From Mycobacterium colombiense (GTDB lineage: Bacteria; Actinomycetota; Actinomycetes; Mycobacteriales; Mycobacteriaceae): a DNA stretch of 64,000 bases. How positions within the stretch are numbered: the first letter of the stretch is position 1; the number at the start of each line of letters is the position of its first letter. The notes under the pieces were generated by a model that had not been told where the DNA came from, made no database searches, and saw only the letters and a program-made list of their open reading frames with translations. This document shows, one piece after another, positions 1 through 8,531 of this stretch. The translations under genes were made by a program, and so were the position numbers. The stretch spans positions 25,949 to 89,948 of the forward strand of contig NZ_LZSX01000065.1 of NCBI RefSeq assembly GCF_001665835.1. The letters are read 5' to 3'.

Positions 1-611
1 AGACGATCAAGGACCCGACGTTTTGGGAACGTCCGGAGAACATCGGGCAGTACCGCGATGATCGCCGGAATGTGTTCGTCGACGGCAATTCCAACCTCGT
101 CCTGCGCGCCGCGAAAGATGGGCCCACTTACTTCAGCGGCAAGGTGCAGAGCAATTGGCGCGGCGGCGTCGGCCACATCTGGGAAGCCCGCATCAAGCTG
201 GACTGCCTCACTCCCGGCGCCTGGCCCGCGTATTGGCTCGGCAATGACGATCAGGGCGAGATCGACGTCATGGAGTGGTACGGCAACGGCAAATGGCCGT
301 CGGCCACGACCGTGCACGCCAAGGCCAACGGCGGCGAATGGAAGACGCACAACATCGCGGTGGACAGCGCCTGGCATACCTGGCGCACGCAGTGGGACGA
401 GGCGGGCATCCGGTTCTGGAAGGACTACACCGACGGCGCTGCGCCCTACTTCGACGTGCCGGCGAGCTCGCTGCCGGACTGGCCGTTCAACGGGGCGGGC
501 TACACGGTCTATCCGGTGTTCAACCTGGCAGTGGCCGGATCGGGTGGCGAAGATCCCGGCCCGGGTACCTATCCCGCCGACATGCTCATCGACTGGATAC
601 GCGTCTGGTAG
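1..611 (+). CDS. Glycoside hydrolase family 16 protein, 5' end outside window
   Basis: The reading frame is open from the window edge, so only about 202 C-terminal residues are visible. The segment carries the GH16 catalytic signature E-x-D-x-x-E as GEIDVMEW (bases 255-278), in which the first Glu is the nucleophile and the last the acid/base. Tryptophan-rich strands (WPAYWLG, WHTWRTQW) and the terminal IDWIRVW strand are typical of the family's beta-jelly-roll. Such enzymes cleave beta-1,3- or beta-1,3/1,4-glucans and are usually exported in mycobacteria; the signal peptide would lie upstream of the window. The substrate cannot be read from the sequence. It ends 10 bp before a convergent methyltransferase gene. 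Confidence 0.9.
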   Translation, partial: TIKDPTFWERPENIGQYRDDRRNVFVDGNSNLVLRAAKDGPTYFSGKVQSNWRGGVGHIWEARIKLDCLTPGAWPAYWLGNDDQGEIDVMEWYGNGKWPSATTVHAKANGGEWKTHNIAVDSAWHTWRTQWDEAGIRFWKDYTDGAAPYFDVPASSLPDWPFNGAGYTVYPVFNLAVAGSGGEDPGPGTYPADMLIDWIRVW

Positions 612-621
612 GCGGCACGCG

Positions 622-1464
622 TCAGTGCGTCAGCAGCGCGACCGCGGTCGTGGGCCTGCCACCCGGACGGCGCAAATCCGATCGCAGCCAGGCACGCGGG
701 CGCATCCATATCGGTAAGCGGCCGAACCGTTTGGCGGCCACCAGTAGCGACTCCGCTTCGATGGCTCGCCAGCCGAGATCTTCGAAGAAGGCCAGCCCGT
801 TTTCGGGCGCGAACCTGAAGGGTGCGTTCTCCGAAATCCCGGCGACATTCTTGTTGATCCGCTCTTTCAGGCCGGGAAAGGCGAAATCGATCATCCACCA
901 GGCGACCTCGGTTCGCTTGATCGCACTTGAAAGGGCCGCGATGTCGGAAGCCTCCAGGTACATCGACAGCCCCTCGGTCAGCACGAAGGCCTTCGTCGCT
1001 CCGTCCAGCGCTTCGTTGAAGAAGGTGTCTCGGGCATGCGAGTCCGCGAGGTCGACCGCTATGCGGTTGAGCCGGCAGCGCGGGGCCTGATCGGCAAGTA
1101 CTTGCGTCTTTTCGGCGAGCAGCTTGGGTAGATCGGCCTCGATCCAGGTGAGATCCGCTGGGAGGTCTAAGCGATAGGGTCGGGTATCCAGGCCGGCGGC
1201 CAGATTCAGAACGCGGTCACAGCCATTCGCGAGTGCGTCGGCGATGGCATCGTCGATGAGCTTGGTCCGTGCGACCAGCCACCAACCGCTGCGATCCGTC
1301 CATGGAACGTTGTCGACGATCGCGCGGCCCTGTTCACCTGCGAGGCGTTCCGCGAGGTGGTCGTTGAACAGCGCATCGGGGCGGGCCGATTCGGTCGCCC
1401 GGTGCAGCGCCGTCCACCGGGCCGTATCGGAAACATGGGTAATGGCGTGCGCTGGACCAGACAT
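622..1464 (-). CDS. LCM-family class I SAM-dependent methyltransferase
   Basis: 280 residues of the leucine-carboxyl-methyltransferase-like family that is greatly expanded in mycobacteria (TIGR00027/PF04072 type). The SAM-binding motif I is VLNLAAGLDTRPYRL near residue 85, followed by an acidic strand (WIEADLP), and a later FVLTEGLSMYL strand is typical of the family. The natural methyl acceptor is unknown for almost all members. The ATG at 1464 gives the usual N-terminus and no longer alternative exists. A second member of the same family lies at 44084-44995. Confidence 0.9.
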   Translation of the reverse strand: MSGPAHAITHVSDTARWTALHRATESARPDALFNDHLAERLAGEQGRAIVDNVPWTDRSGWWLVARTKLIDDAIADALANGCDRVLNLAAGLDTRPYRLDLPADLTWIEADLPKLLAEKTQVLADQAPRCRLNRIAVDLADSHARDTFFNEALDGATKAFVLTEGLSMYLEASDIAALSSAIKRTEVAWWMIDFAFPGLKERINKNVAGISENAPFRFAPENGLAFFEDLGWRAIEAESLLVAAKRFGRLPIWMRPRAWLRSDLRRPGGRPTTAVALLTH

Positions 1465-1494
1465 ACGTTGCGTTATAGCAGTACCGTCTGCGCC

Positions 1495-2163
1495 CTACTG
1501 ACCAGCCCTGCCTCCCGCGAACCAGGCCTCGGTCACGGTGCGGGTCGCAGGCGGTGGAAGGACGGCATCCGGTGCGCCGAGGCGACCGACCTTGACGGTC
1601 CACGCCGCCGATGAGCGGTCGATGCAGGATCCGGCGCCCCGGCTGGGCAGCCACAGCACGCCAAGGTCGCTGCCGCATCCGTAGACGCCGGTGTACCCGT
1701 CGGCTCGCCCGCCCCACGCACCGCCGTTGCGCAGCAGGCAGCGGGTGCCGTCGTCGAGGGTGAGCGCGAACGGATCCGGGGCGGCGGTCGCGCGCACGGG
1801 CGGAAGCTGACCGCCGAACGTCACCCGGTGCATCTGCAGGTCCCACGGATTGTCCACGCACAGAAGCGATCCCGGGGTCGACGGCCAGCAGGTGCCTGCT
1901 CCGGCCGCACTCGGCGAACAGTAGTAGACGTTGTCGGCAACCGCCGACGGTGACGGTTGCGAGCAGGCGGTGGCCTGCCCGACGTTGCCCGGCCCGGATG
2001 CCACCTTGTAGCCGTTGATCGCTTCGCCACTGGGTCCGATGGCCATCACGGTGATCACCTGGGTGGCCGGCGGATCCGCGCCCGCGGGCGCGGCCATCGA
2101 GGTCGCCATCAGCGCGGTCAGCAAGGCGATACAGACCTGCGCCATGCGGGTTACCACATTCAT
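1495..2163 (-). CDS. Exported Cys-containing hypothetical protein
   Basis: 222 residues. The frame is open further upstream, but the ATG at 2163 is preferred because it is preceded by AGAAGGG about 10 bases upstream and begins a good Sec signal peptide (basic N-terminus, hydrophobic core CIALLTALMATSMA, likely cleavage after AGA). The mature part has several cysteines spaced like disulfide pairs (ACSQ, YYCS, TCWP, LLCV, RCLL, YGCG, SCID), consistent with an extracytoplasmic fold. No domain is recognised. It stands alone, with its start 187 bp from the divergent small membrane protein at 2350. Confidence 0.75.
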   Translation of the reverse strand: MNVVTRMAQVCIALLTALMATSMAAPAGADPPATQVITVMAIGPSGEAINGYKVASGPGNVGQATACSQPSPSAVADNVYYCSPSAAGAGTCWPSTPGSLLCVDNPWDLQMHRVTFGGQLPPVRATAAPDPFALTLDDGTRCLLRNGGAWGGRADGYTGVYGCGSDLGVLWLPSRGAGSCIDRSSAAWTVKVGRLGAPDAVLPPPATRTVTEAWFAGGRAGQ

Positions 2164-2349
2164 CGAGCCAACCCTTCTGCCATCCCCTTTGTGCAGAGTA
2201 GAGCGCACGCGAGGGCGGCGGCCCGGAATCGGTCCGTTGCCGGCGTCCGTTTGGGGGGCGCCTGATTGGGATCGGTAGCCGCGGGACGGCTCTGTACTTG
2301 TCGCAACGACGCCGCACGGAGACGGCGCCCCAGGAAAGGAAGACAGCAA

Positions 2350-2604
2350 ATGAACATCGTGCCGACCAGCATCCAAGAGCAGATCAACCGCGTCGATCGG
2401 CAACGAAGCCTGTACATCGGGATCAGCACCGGCCTGCTGGCGATCTGGAGCGTTTACCGGCTGATCTGGATGCTGTACCTCGGAATGACTTTCGGCTGGT
2501 TCTTCGGAGCGATGGCGTTTCAGTTGGTGCTATGGGGTGTGATCGGCACGGCCGCCGCGGTGGCCTCCGTCGGGTTCCTCACCCGCTACAACAAGGGATC
2601 TTGA
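2350..2604 (+). CDS. Small two-TM membrane protein
   Basis: 84 residues. A GGAAAGGAAG ribosome site lies just upstream of the ATG at 2350, which selects this start over in-frame upstream codons. Two hydrophobic segments (SLYIGISTGLLAIWSVYRLIW and a long segment from about residue 48 to 78) are separated by a short FGWFFG linker, and a few polar residues flank them. It resembles the small unnamed two-TM proteins common in actinobacteria. No function can be assigned. A strong hairpin terminator follows at 2626-2656. Confidence 0.75.
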   Translation: MNIVPTSIQEQINRVDRQRSLYIGISTGLLAIWSVYRLIWMLYLGMTFGWFFGAMAFQLVLWGVIGTAAAVASVGFLTRYNKGS

Positions 2605-2625
2605 ATCGTCTGACGGCCGTCGGAG

Positions 2626-2659
2626 AAGTCCCGGACCTGGTTGGGGTCCGGGACTTTCC
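2626..2659 (+). terminator. Hairpin terminator between convergent genes
   Basis: Perfect 12-bp inverted repeat AAGTCCCGGACC / GGTCCGGGACTT with a 7-base loop, lying between the stop of the small membrane protein (+) and the stop of the aldehyde dehydrogenase (-). The T-run is short, as usual in mycobacteria, and the hairpin could serve both strands. Confidence 0.75.
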
Positions 2660-2676
2660 GTTGTGGCACAACAGGT

Positions 2677-4131
2677 TTAGAGCTGGGCCCAGACCGACTT
2701 CGTCTTCAGGTAGATCTCGAGGCCCTCTTTACCGAACTCGTGACCCCAGCCGGACTGCTTGTAGCCGCCGAACGGCACATCGTGGTCGAAGACCAACTGG
2801 CAGTTGACCTGCACACTGCCGGCCTGCAACCGCCTCATGATGCGGTGGGCCCGGCCCAGGTTCTCCGTCCAGGCGGTGGCCGCCAGGCCGTAGGTGGTGT
2901 CGTTGGCCAGGGCCACGGCCTCGTCCTCGTCGTCGAACGGCAGGATGGTGACCACCGGCCCGAAGATCTCCTGCTGGTACAGCCGCATGCTGGTGTCGAC
3001 GTTGGTGAGCACCGTCGGGTGCACGAAATAGCCCTTGCGGTCCAGGCGGTGCCCGCCGGTGACCACCTCGACGCCGTCCTTCTTGCCCTCATCGATGAAG
3101 CCCATGACGCGGGTCAGCTGCTTCTGGCTGATCAGCGGGCCGCTGACGCAGCCCTCCTCGCTGGGCGCACCCAGCTTGAACGAATTCGCCATCATCGCAA
3201 TGCCTTCCACGACCCTGTCGTAGACGCCGCGCTGAGCGAAGATGCGCGACCCGCACACGCAGCCCTGGCCGGAGTGCACGAAGATGCCCAGTGACGCCAT
3301 CATGATGGCGTTGTCGAGGTTGGCGTCGTCGAAGATCAGCACCGGCGATTTCCCGCCGAGTTCGAGCGTGACCTTCTTCAGGTTGTCAGCCGAGGCCCGC
3401 ACGATCTCCTTGCCGACCTCGGTCGAGCCGGTGAAGGCGACCTTCTGGACATCGGGGTGCGCGGTGATGGCGGCGCCCGCGGTGTGACCGTAACCGGTCA
3501 GCAGGTTCACGACCCCGTCGGGCACGCCGGCCTCGTCGATGAGCCTGTCCAACAGCAGCGCCGACAGCGGCGTCTCCTCGGCCGGCTTGACCAGCAAGCT
3601 GCCGCCCGCGGCCAGGGCCGGCGCGAGCTTCGCGCTGGCGTTGAAGATCGGGCCGTTCCACGGGAAGATCAGGCCCACCACGCTGTACGGCTCTTTGAGC
3701 GTGTAGGCATGCATGTTGACGTAGTTGTCCGTCGCGATGCCGTCGGTCTTCACGTCGTACGCGACGCCGTTGATCTTCGAACACCAACCGGCGTAGTAGC
3801 GGAAGAACTCCGAACAGGTCGACATCTGCAACTGGGCCTGCATCAGCGGCATGCCGGTGTTGAGCGAGTCGAGCTGGGCGAACTCCTCGGCGTGCTCGTC
3901 GATCAGCTCGCCGATCCGCCATAGGATCTTGGCCCGCTCGCGGCCCGGCAGGTCCGACCAGACCCCCGACTCGAAGGTCGCCTTCGCCTTCGCCGCGGCG
4001 TCGTTGACCGCTTCTTGGCCGCAGTCGGTGAATTCGGTGATCGTCTCCTCGGTCGCGGGATCGATGACCGAGATGACGTCACCCGTTCCGGGGCGCTTGC
4101 GAATGTCGTCCAATACCGCCTGCACCGTCAT
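2677..4131 (-). CDS. NAD(P)-dependent aldehyde dehydrogenase
   Basis: 484 residues, normal length for the ALDH superfamily. Visible landmarks are FPWNG (oxyanion Asn159), FTGSTEVGK of the cofactor-binding Rossmann region, LELGGKSP with the general base Glu257, and SGQGCVCG with the catalytic Cys at about 291. The substrate is not determined; similarity is to betaine/phenylacetaldehyde-type ALDHs that oxidise aldehydes to acids in the cytosol. The ATG at 4131 is the natural start. Two TGCTNAGCA palindromes stand 52-73 bases upstream, suggesting repression by an unlinked TetR-type protein. Confidence 0.93.
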   Translation of the reverse strand: MTVQAVLDDIRKRPGTGDVISVIDPATEETITEFTDCGQEAVNDAAAKAKATFESGVWSDLPGRERAKILWRIGELIDEHAEEFAQLDSLNTGMPLMQAQLQMSTCSEFFRYYAGWCSKINGVAYDVKTDGIATDNYVNMHAYTLKEPYSVVGLIFPWNGPIFNASAKLAPALAAGGSLLVKPAEETPLSALLLDRLIDEAGVPDGVVNLLTGYGHTAGAAITAHPDVQKVAFTGSTEVGKEIVRASADNLKKVTLELGGKSPVLIFDDANLDNAIMMASLGIFVHSGQGCVCGSRIFAQRGVYDRVVEGIAMMANSFKLGAPSEEGCVSGPLISQKQLTRVMGFIDEGKKDGVEVVTGGHRLDRKGYFVHPTVLTNVDTSMRLYQQEIFGPVVTILPFDDEDEAVALANDTTYGLAATAWTENLGRAHRIMRRLQAGSVQVNCQLVFDHDVPFGGYKQSGWGHEFGKEGLEIYLKTKSVWAQL

Positions 4132-4182
4132 CTGATCCCCTTCGTATTGCCGGTCGTGGCGCCCCGGCGCCCAATGCGCTCA

Positions 4183-4203
4183 GTGCTGAGCACTTGCTTA
4201 GCA
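4183..4203 (-). promoter_or_regulatory. Double palindromic operator upstream of the aldehyde dehydrogenase
   Basis: Two copies of TGCTNAGCA (TGCTGAGCA at 4184-4192 and TGCTTAGCA at 4195-4203), each self-complementary, with centres 11 bp apart, about one helical turn. This geometry suits two repressor dimers on one face of the DNA. The site lies between the ALDH start (4131) and the VOC stop (4244). Confidence 0.6.
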
Positions 4204-4243
4204 TTGTGCACACGGCTGGTCAAGCATCCGCACGCGGATCCGC

Positions 4244-4654
4244 TCAGCGCAATTGTTGGATGCGAATGAGGTTTCCCGCGGGATCGCGGACGGCGCAGTC
4301 GCGAAGCCCGTACGGCTGGTCGGTGGGCTCCTGGACGATGTCGACGTCGCCGGCCTGCAGCCGTTCGAAGGTGCCGTCGAGGTCCTTGGTGGCCAGCAGC
4401 AGTGTGGCGTAGCTGCCCTTGGCCATCATCTCGGCGATGGTGCGGCGCTCGTCGTCGGTGATACCCGGGTTGGCTGCGGGTGGGTTCAAGACGATGGACG
4501 TGTCAGGCTGGTTCGGCGGACCGACCGTGATCCAGCGCATCGTGCCCTTGCCGACGTCGAGGCGAACCTCGAAGCCGAGGACGTCGCGATAGAAGGCGAG
4601 CGACGCTTCGGGGTCCTCATGGGGAAGGAAGCTCGAGTGAATGGTGATGTTCAT
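4244..4654 (-). CDS. VOC-family (glyoxalase-like) protein
   Basis: 136 residues. The N-terminus (MNITIHSSFLPHEDPEASLA...FYRDVLGFEVRLD) is the standard start of a vicinal-oxygen-chelate domain, and the end (DCAVRDPAGNLIRIQQL) is its final strand with the Glu/His position occupied differently from true glyoxalase I. Members include glyoxalases, dioxygenases and antibiotic-binding proteins, so the substrate is open. It starts 4 bp after the stop of the AraC-type regulator, so the two are almost certainly co-transcribed and the regulator probably controls the pair. Confidence 0.88.
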   Translation of the reverse strand: MNITIHSSFLPHEDPEASLAFYRDVLGFEVRLDVGKGTMRWITVGPPNQPDTSIVLNPPAANPGITDDERRTIAEMMAKGSYATLLLATKDLDGTFERLQAGDVDIVQEPTDQPYGLRDCAVRDPAGNLIRIQQLR

Positions 4655-4658
4655 GCGG

Positions 4659-5111
4659 TCAGGCTAGGTGCGGTCCGACGGCGGATGCTTCTCGATTCCT
4701 GATCGGTCTCGTCACCTGTCTGGCCACGCACGGCGGCACGCCCGCCAGCGCGCCGGCAGCTTGACGCCGGTACGTGCTGGGCGGCACACCGACCAGTTCG
4801 GTGAATCGGGTGCTGAAGGTGCCCAAGGACGAGCAGCCGACCGCGAAGCACACCTCGGTGACGCTCAGATCGCCGCGGCGCAGCAGCGCCATCGCCCGCT
4901 CGATGCGTCGAGTCATCAAATAGGAGTACGGCGATTCGCCGTAGGCGCGCCGGAATTCGCGGCTGAGGTGGCCGGCGGACATGTGCACCCCGTTGGCGAG
5001 GGCTTCGACGTCCAGCGGCTGCGTGTAGTCCCGGTCGATGCGGTCGCGGACGCGGCGCACCAGCGCCAGCGTGCGCAGGCGCTGCGCGGCCGCCTCGGAT
5101 GTGTTGGTCAC
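4659..5111 (-). CDS. Short AraC-family transcriptional regulator
   Basis: 150 residues starting at GTG 5111. It is almost only the AraC double helix-turn-helix: first HTH around LDVEALANGVHMSAGHLSRE, second around LSVTEVCFAVGCSSLGTFST, then the conserved FTELVGVPPSTYRR. No effector-binding domain is present, so it may sense through a partner or act constitutively. The basic tail after residue 125 is poorly conserved-looking. It is the first gene of a two-gene unit with the VOC protein 4 bp downstream. Confidence 0.9.
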   Translation of the reverse strand: MTNTSEAAAQRLRTLALVRRVRDRIDRDYTQPLDVEALANGVHMSAGHLSREFRRAYGESPYSYLMTRRIERAMALLRRGDLSVTEVCFAVGCSSLGTFSTRFTELVGVPPSTYRRQAAGALAGVPPCVARQVTRPIRNREASAVGPHLA

Positions 5112-5179
5112 CCCTGTGATGCTGCCACCGGACCCGCAAATCGCCTAAGGCTGCCCCTATCTCGGGCTGTTTCGCGCCT

Positions 5180-6034
5180 CTAGACCAGCGTGGCGCTGTG
5201 CCACGCCAGTGGGTTCAGCCCCCGGTAGGGATCATGTGCGCGCAGCTGGAGCAGGTCGGCCAGTATGTCTTCCAGCCGCTGGCGGGTCCGCTCTTTGACG
5301 ATGTTCACCCACTGATCGTTTACGACACCGAGAGGTGTCGTGGTGTCGATTGGCGAGCCGAACCGCACATACATCCGCTGCGGCCGCGGGATGAGCGTCG
5401 GTCCGATCCCCCGCAACAATGGCATCGCCATGTCCGGTCGGCCACCGAGTCGACGGCTCAGTGCCGCACTGAACTTCGCGTATGCGCTGTCGCGTGTGGT
5501 CCAGCTGCGATAGACGTCGTCGCCCCCGACCAGGCCGACCGGCACGATCGGGTAGCCATGCTCGACCGACAGGCGGGCGAAGCCGGAGCGCTGGTGCCAG
5601 CGCAGGGTGTACTCCTCGCCTTTGAATTTCCCGATCTCGCCTCCGCCACCGGGAAACACCAGGATGGTTTCGTCGTGACGCATCAGCTCGCGGGCGTTCT
5701 CGGGCGCGCCGATCACGCCGCCGAACGCAGCCATCAGGTCGGCGGGCAATCCGCGGAGCCGACCGAAATTGCGGTCGGCCAGTGGCCGTACCCGCGTTCC
5801 AATGCTGCGCCGCACCGCGTCTGGGATCATGAAGACCTCGGAGCCGAGCTGAGTGTGGTTGCCCACCAACAGGAATCGCCCGTCGGGCGGTAGATTTTCC
5901 AGGCCGTCGACGTAGGGTCGGGACAGGTTTACAACGGGATGCAGCCTGTCGGTCACCGCATCCAGTGCCCGGCGCAGCGAGCGGACGCGCTCGCTAGGTT
6001 CCATGATGGCGACGAGATCAGGTCCGTCACTCAT
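5180..6034 (-). CDS. Lysophospholipid acyltransferase family protein
   Basis: 284 residues from the ATG at 6034. PlsC/DGAT-like acyltransferase signatures are LLVGNHTQLGSEVF (the HX4D-type box, here with H-T-Q-L-G-S-E, so the Asp position is altered) and VFPGGGGEIGKFKGEEY followed by FARLSVEHGYPIVPVGLVG. These enzymes move acyl chains onto glycerol-phosphate or related acceptors at the inner membrane. Its start overlaps the stop of the upstream methyltransferase by 8 bp, indicating translational coupling. An alternative ATG at 6004 would shorten it by ten residues. Confidence 0.85.
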   Translation of the reverse strand: MSDGPDLVAIMEPSERVRSLRRALDAVTDRLHPVVNLSRPYVDGLENLPPDGRFLLVGNHTQLGSEVFMIPDAVRRSIGTRVRPLADRNFGRLRGLPADLMAAFGGVIGAPENARELMRHDETILVFPGGGGEIGKFKGEEYTLRWHQRSGFARLSVEHGYPIVPVGLVGGDDVYRSWTTRDSAYAKFSAALSRRLGGRPDMAMPLLRGIGPTLIPRPQRMYVRFGSPIDTTTPLGVVNDQWVNIVKERTRQRLEDILADLLQLRAHDPYRGLNPLAWHSATLV

Positions 6035-6845
6035 GGTCGGCGAGTCCGTCCGGGCGGGAGAACACGACGGCGTTCGACGGCATCCCGCGTCGCCGCGGCG
6101 ACGGTAGGACCTCCATCCGTATCCCCGGGCCCGCGCTGCTGCCAAGGGTCTCGAGCGCCGATGTACTGTACGCCCGCAATGCACTGATGAACCCGTCGTG
6201 CAGGCACGGTTGTATCCAGGACCACGGCAACAGCGCGAGGTTCACCGGCAGCGTCACCACCGGAAACAGTAACGTGGCCAATGGCGTTCGCCTCTTGAGG
6301 TCGATGACCAAGAACCGCTTCCCGACCCGGGTGGCCTCGGCGATGGCGCGACAAGCGATTGCCGGCGGCAGGTGGTGAAACGCCATCGCGAACACCACTA
6401 GGTCGTAGCTGTCGTCCGCAGCGTCGATCGCCGTTGCGTCGATCACCTCGACGTGCGCCCGGGGATGCGCGCCAAGCTCACTCGCGCTGATGTTGGCCAC
6501 CGAGGTGGAGTTCACATCGGAGGCGGTGACCCTCGCCGTGGGGTGCAGCTCGAGAATTTTGGCGGACAATTTGCCGTGACCCGCGCCCAACTCCAAGACG
6601 CGGGGGTTTGGGATGCCGGCCACGACGTCCAGGGCGATCCGCGCGTATTTCTCATGCTGGTTGGTCAGGGTGCCGATGCGATCCAGCATCCCGATGACCT
6701 TCTGCTTGACCTCGTCGGCGACGTCGTCGCGGTCAAGGTACTCCGGCGTATCGGTTTCGAACCGACGATCCAGCCACGACGCATCGGGTCCACCCCGCGG
6801 CATCGTCGCAATGGCAGCCTGATCGAGCGTTTTGGCCGTACCCAT
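6027..6845 (-). CDS. Class I SAM-dependent methyltransferase
   Basis: 272 residues. Motif I is VLELGAGHGKLSAKI near residue 93, followed by VTASDVNSTSV (acidic ribose-binding loop) and VFAMAFHHLPP, typical of UbiE-like lipid or small-molecule methyltransferases. It is the first gene of a unit with the overlapping acyltransferase, so a lipid substrate is a reasonable inference. The promoter region carries a perfect palindrome shared with the divergent TetR gene, which probably represses both. Confidence 0.88.
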   Translation of the reverse strand: MGTAKTLDQAAIATMPRGGPDASWLDRRFETDTPEYLDRDDVADEVKQKVIGMLDRIGTLTNQHEKYARIALDVVAGIPNPRVLELGAGHGKLSAKILELHPTARVTASDVNSTSVANISASELGAHPRAHVEVIDATAIDAADDSYDLVVFAMAFHHLPPAIACRAIAEATRVGKRFLVIDLKRRTPLATLLFPVVTLPVNLALLPWSWIQPCLHDGFISALRAYSTSALETLGSSAGPGIRMEVLPSPRRRGMPSNAVVFSRPDGLADHE

Positions 6846-6891
6846 CAGAATGTCTCCTCATCTTTCAGTGCGCTTCCACCCACCATACCAA

Positions 6892-6905
6892 ACGAACTAG
6901 TTCGT
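6892..6905. promoter_or_regulatory. TetR operator palindrome ACGAACTAGTTCGT
   Basis: A perfect 14-bp palindrome sits in the 77-bp gap between the divergent methyltransferase (start 6845) and TetR gene (start 6923), 18 bp before the TetR start codon. The position and symmetry are those of an autoregulatory TetR operator. Confidence 0.75.
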
Positions 6906-6922
6906 CTGCCTATGATGGGTCT

Positions 6923-7492
6923 GTGAGGACCACCACTGAGCTGCGCGGCGAAATTTTGGCTGCCGCTCGCGCGGAATTCGCGCAATACGGATTGGCGGGA
7001 GCCCGGGTCGACCGCATCGCTCGGGCCGCCAGCGCAAGCAAAGAACGCCTGTACGCGCATTTCGGCGACAAAGAAGCCCTGTTTCGCGACGTGGTCGCCA
7101 CGGACGGCGCGGAGTTCTTCCGTGCCGTGGAGTTGCGCCCCGACGCGGTACCCGAGTTCGTCGGTGACATCTTTGATCTCGCCCAGAACCGGCCGGAGCA
7201 CCTGCGGATGATCACCTGGGCGCGGCTGGAAGGCTTTCCCCTCGACAAGCCGGAGTTCGACGGGGAGTCTCCGCCCGATACGGCCATCGCGGCACTGGAA
7301 CAGGCCAGGCTAGACGGTCACGTCGATCCGGCGTGGGACCCGAGCCAACTGTTGGTCCTGCTGTTCGGAATCGGACTAGCGTGGGCCCACTGGCCCGACC
7401 CGGACGCGGCGACCACGGACGCGGACGTCATCGCACGGCGACGCGCCGCCGCGGTGGAGGCGGCAGCACGTCTTGTGAAGGGCCGAGCGTAA
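6923..7492 (+). CDS. TetR-family transcriptional regulator
   Basis: 189 residues from GTG 6923. The N-terminal HTH runs from about residue 6 to 52 (ILAAARAEFAQYGLAGARVD..., with SASKERLYAHFGDKEALF as the recognition helix and following turn). The C-terminal domain resembles the TetR_C family with a WARLEG segment. It is divergent from the methyltransferase/acyltransferase pair across a 14-bp perfect palindrome, so it most likely represses itself and that pair. The ligand is unknown, but the neighbours suggest an acyl or lipid-like molecule. Confidence 0.92.
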   Translation: MRTTTELRGEILAAARAEFAQYGLAGARVDRIARAASASKERLYAHFGDKEALFRDVVATDGAEFFRAVELRPDAVPEFVGDIFDLAQNRPEHLRMITWARLEGFPLDKPEFDGESPPDTAIAALEQARLDGHVDPAWDPSQLLVLLFGIGLAWAHWPDPDAATTDADVIARRRAAAVEAAARLVKGRA

Positions 7493-7525
7493 TTCGGTCC
7501 GCCAAAAACGCTGTGCCGCAGTCGG

Positions 7526-8428
7526 TCAGACGCCGACGAGCTCGGGGTGGAATTTGGCCGCCATGCGGCGGATTCCGTCGCGCCAGTCGACCGAGGTGCC
7601 GCCGATGAGTTCGTGCATCCGGTCGATGGTGGTGGGATTGCCGCGCAGCGCCTGTTCGCTCGCCTCGAAGATCGGCTCCCTGCCGACGAGCGCGCCGAGG
7701 TAGTCGCACCACTCCTGCAGGCTGACCGTCTGGTCGCCACACCAGTTGACCGTGGTCGCCGGGACCGACGCGACCTCGAGCAGCTTGGGGATGGTCGCGA
7801 TGATGTCGTCCTCGTGAATGGGGTTGTAGCGGGCTGGCTCACCGGGTGGAACGGGAATCGGGATGCCGCCCAGCATCATCTCCATGTGGTAGAACGGCCA
7901 CCCGCCGTTGTCGCCGTAGGGGACGTTGAGACGGGCGATCGTGGTGGGCACGCCCACGACGCGCGCCACCGACCGGGCGACCACTTCCCCGGCGATCTTG
8001 GAAATGGAATAGGTGGGGAACAACGGCTTGTGGTTGTCGCCCAGGGCGGACCGTTCGCTGCGGGGGTCGTCGTCCGGCGGGTCGTACACGGCGGCCGACG
8101 AGCAGTGCAGGAACGCCTTTGCGTTGCTGCAGTGGGCCATCAGCGGGCCGACCGACTCCGCGTTGGCCGCCAGGTCCTTGTCCCAGCTTCCGCTCTTGGC
8201 CACCGCCAAGTTCAGGACATAGTCGAAATCCGTTGGCAGAGCGGTGAAGTCACCGGCCGCCAGATTCACCTTCTCGCAACGAATCCCGGCCTTCTCGAGG
8301 CCTTCTCGAGCGGCGGGGTCGGTGAAACGGGCGATTCCCCAGACCTCGTTCTCGGCGGCAAGCGCCCGGGCGATCGGAGTGGCGATTTGACCGGTCGGAC
8401 CGGTGATCAGGATTTTTGAGCCGCGCAT
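7526..8428 (-). CDS. NAD(P)-dependent epimerase/dehydratase family protein
   Basis: 300 residues. An extended-SDR Rossmann start is clear (ILITGPTGQIATPIARAL, the TGxxGxxG motif as TGPTGQIA), with YSISKIAGE carrying the catalytic Tyr-x-x-x-Lys near residue 138-142, and ARLNVPYGDNGGWPF as the family's substrate loop. Members act on nucleotide sugars or on small carbonyl substrates. The gene stands alone between the TetR gene (convergent, 33 bp) and the acyl-CoA dehydrogenase-like gene on the same strand (103 bp away). Confidence 0.9.
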   Translation of the reverse strand: MRGSKILITGPTGQIATPIARALAAENEVWGIARFTDPAAREGLEKAGIRCEKVNLAAGDFTALPTDFDYVLNLAVAKSGSWDKDLAANAESVGPLMAHCSNAKAFLHCSSAAVYDPPDDDPRSERSALGDNHKPLFPTYSISKIAGEVVARSVARVVGVPTTIARLNVPYGDNGGWPFYHMEMMLGGIPIPVPPGEPARYNPIHEDDIIATIPKLLEVASVPATTVNWCGDQTVSLQEWCDYLGALVGREPIFEASEQALRGNPTTIDRMHELIGGTSVDWRDGIRRMAAKFHPELVGV

Positions 8429-8531
8429 GCGCTGAATGGTAGCGAGGACGTGTCGGGAGTGCCTAGATTCAATCTCTTATCAATGCGCTCGGCGCGGGCG
8501 GATCAGGTGAGACCGCACCGGGGTCAGCGAC

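Noticed and set aside
1334..2317. 327-codon open frame overlapping the exported Cys-containing protein
   Set aside because: It lacks a signal peptide or domain and runs through two better genes; composition is Arg-rich.
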